From Arenimonas sp. (GTDB lineage: Bacteria > Pseudomonadota > Gammaproteobacteria > Xanthomonadales > Xanthomonadaceae), in contig DNNT01000245.1 of the NCBI GenBank assembly GCA_003497545.1, forward strand, positions 3,055 to 18,314: a stretch of DNA of 15,260 nucleotides. The letters run 5' to 3'. The notes beneath the pieces are model-generated. The model was not told the DNA's origin, made no database searches, and saw only the letters and a program-made list of their open reading frames with translations. Position numbers and translations under genes: made by a program. Position 1 is the first letter of the stretch; each line of letters opens with the position of its first letter. Below, piece after piece: positions 13,763-15,260 of the stretch.

Positions 13763-15260
13763 TCAGCGGGTGAAGGCGGCCGGACGCGCGCCGATCGGCT
13801 CCAGCAGCAGCCGGCCGGGCTCGCGCTCCACCCGGAACCAGGCCTCGCGCAGCGCGCCGGCCAGGGCGGCGGGATCGTCGTACAGGCACTCGCCCACGCG
13901 TTCGCCCTCGATCTCGAAATAGCGCGCCACCAGCGTGTCCTGGCCCACTTCCAGCAGCACCGTGCCGTTGCGGCGGGTCTGGGCGTAACGCAGGCCGGGG
14001 TAGCCGGCGCGCAGCAGGCCGTCGAGGTGTTCGGCCAGGCGCGCGCCGGCGGCGCGGGTGGCCTCGTCGCCGCTGGCGTTTCGGGCGAGGATGGCGCCCA
14101 GCGGCTTCGACGACACCGCCGGCACCGTGAACTCCACCACCGACTTGCGGTGCTGGCTGGCGAAGCTGGCATGGATGTCGCCGCTGAGCAGCACCGCACC
14201 CGGGCCGGCGAAGCGGTCGAGCCAGGCCTCGCGCTCCACCGGGAAGCCGTCCCAGTGGTCGACGTTGAGCAGCACCTCATGCGCCCAGGCCGGCGGCGCC
14301 TGCACTTCCGGCCGGCGCAGGTCGAGCCGCAGCGGCGTGAACGACACCGAGCTGCCGATGAAGCGCCAGTCGGCGTCGGCGTGGCGCGCCAGCGTGGCGT
14401 CGAGCCAGGCCGACTGCACCTCGCCCAGGGCGCTGCCGATTTCCGCCGCGCGCAGGGCCGCCAGCAGGCCGTAACCCTCGGCCAGCACGAAATAGCGGCT
14501 GCCGACGGCGTCGAACAGGCGCGACTTGCCCACGCCGGCCCAGCTCAGGCCGCGCGGCAGGTCGGGCGTTTCCGGGATTTGCCCGGCGTCGAGGAAAAAC
14601 GGCGCGCCGGCGTCGTGCCGGGCCAGGATGGCGTTGGCCACCGGCAGCGCGATGGGCGCGGCCAGGATGGCGCGCACGCGGCGGCGCACGACGTCGGTGG
14701 CCAGCCCTTCCGCGCGGTAGGCGCGGGTGAGCGCGCGCGCCAGCGGACGGCGCCAGCGGCGGTGGTCGGGGTCCGACAGGTGCACGTAGGGCTGCAGGCG
14801 CGGGCGCCATTCCTCGAAGGTTTCGCCGATCTTGGGCAGCGCCTCGCGCAGCGCCGGCTCGTCGTAGGCCAGGCCACCGGGGAAGGCGTCTTCCGGCACC
14901 AGGTGGTCGGGGCGCGCGCTGCGGTAGTCGGTGAAGGCCAGCGCGGCGCGCTTGCCGAAGCGGAAGTCGCGCCAGATGCGCGCGTTCGGGTGCAGCGCGC
15001 CGTCGTCCACCGAGGCGCCCTCGAAACCGCCGCCCAGGTCGGCCGGCATGTATTCGAACCAGGCCTGCTCGGCGGCGCGGCGGCGGGTGGCGTCGCGTTC
15101 GTCGCGGCGGCCGTCGTGGAAGGTGGCCACGTCCTGCCAGCTGTCGTCGGCGAATTCGTGGTCGTCCCAGATGGCGATCAGCGGCGCGGATTCGAGCAGC
15201 TGCTGCAGCACCGGGTCGGTGCGGTATTCACGGTGCAGCTGGCGGTAGTTGTCGAGGCTG
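13763..15260 (-). CDS. Alkaline phosphatase D-family (PhoD-like) metallophosphatase, N-terminus outside the window
   Basis: About 500 C-terminal residues are visible; the reading frame runs open through the right edge, where it encodes SLDNYRQLHREYRTDP followed by the hallmark IWDDHEFADDSW. PhoD enzymes are secreted calcium/iron phosphodiesterases and monoesterases. Further metal-binding regions are visible: IGSSVSFTPL, the LNVDHWDGFP block, and LLSGDIHASF near the C-terminus with its Asp-x-His pair. The Phe-Thr dyad and the signal peptide (Tat-type in the family) lie upstream of the window. The gene precedes the dehydrogenase by 9 bases. Any link to the GDPD gene at the other end, through release of phosphate from phospholipid head groups, is speculative given the 12-kb distance. 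Confidence 0.9.
   Translation of the reverse strand, partial: SLDNYRQLHREYRTDPVLQQLLESAPLIAIWDDHEFADDSWQDVATFHDGRRDERDATRRRAAEQAWFEYMPADLGGGFEGASVDDGALHPNARIWRDFRFGKRAALAFTDYRSARPDHLVPEDAFPGGLAYDEPALREALPKIGETFEEWRPRLQPYVHLSDPDHRRWRRPLARALTRAYRAEGLATDVVRRRVRAILAAPIALPVANAILARHDAGAPFFLDAGQIPETPDLPRGLSWAGVGKSRLFDAVGSRYFVLAEGYGLLAALRAAEIGSALGEVQSAWLDATLARHADADWRFIGSSVSFTPLRLDLRRPEVQAPPAWAHEVLLNVDHWDGFPVEREAWLDRFAGPGAVLLSGDIHASFASQHRKSVVEFTVPAVSSKPLGAILARNASGDEATRAAGARLAEHLDGLLRAGYPGLRYAQTRRNGTVLLEVGQDTLVARYFEIEGERVGECLYDDPAALAGALREAWFRVEREPGRLLLEPIGARPAAFTR

Noticed and set aside
1..15260. Mobile elements, CRISPR arrays, tRNA or rRNA genes, prophage or defence genes
   Set aside because: No transposase or integrase motif, no regularly spaced repeats, no cloverleaf-like sequence and no abrupt change in base composition were seen on either strand.

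Overview
The window looks like chromosomal DNA from a high-GC gammaproteobacterium, most likely a Xanthomonadales/Lysobacteraceae member (Lysobacter, Luteimonas or Pseudoxanthomonas type). This rests on the very GC-rich codon use, the dense gene packing, a TonB-dependent receptor inside a catabolic operon, and several secreted serine hydrolases. No database search was possible, so the genus is a guess. I see no mobile element, CRISPR array, tRNA or rRNA, and no gene-free stretch above 300 bases.

Layout from left to right. The left edge holds the first 36 codons of a probable cytidine deaminase (minus strand), downstream of a glycerophosphodiester phosphodiesterase (213-1295, minus). A 47-base gap separates that gene from a divergent, secreted M19 membrane-dipeptidase homologue (1343-2542, plus). 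This meets head-on the end of a six-gene minus-strand array running from 11976 down to 2559. In transcription order the array is: secreted serine hydrolase with four C-terminal membrane helices; enolase-superfamily dipeptide epimerase/N-acetyl-D-Glu racemase (DgcA type); POT-family peptide transporter; TonB-dependent receptor; DUF1611 N-acetyltransferase (DgcN type); and a second secreted serine hydrolase. Gaps are 13, -4, 64, 60 and 27 bases, so one operon is likely. A divergent XRE-cupin regulator (12139-12789, plus) shares a 162-base control region with it. At the right end, a short-chain dehydrogenase (12794-13753) and a PhoD-family phosphatase (13763 to the edge, truncated) form a separate minus-strand pair.

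The six-gene array plus regulator is the interesting part. The DgcN/DgcA pair is the signature of a recently described D-glutamate route: D-Glu is N-acetylated, then racemised to N-acetyl-L-Glu. Here the pair is not alone. It is embedded with an outer-membrane receptor, an inner-membrane peptide carrier and two periplasmic penicillin-binding-protein-like hydrolases, beside a periplasmic M19 dipeptidase, a family known to accept dipeptides with a C-terminal D-residue. My inference is a complete scavenging pathway for D-Glu-containing peptides, plausibly peptidoglycan fragments: receptor at the outer membrane, trimming in the periplasm, POT uptake, then epimerisation/acetylation in the cytoplasm. 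The family assignments are strong; the substrate and the integrated pathway are inference.
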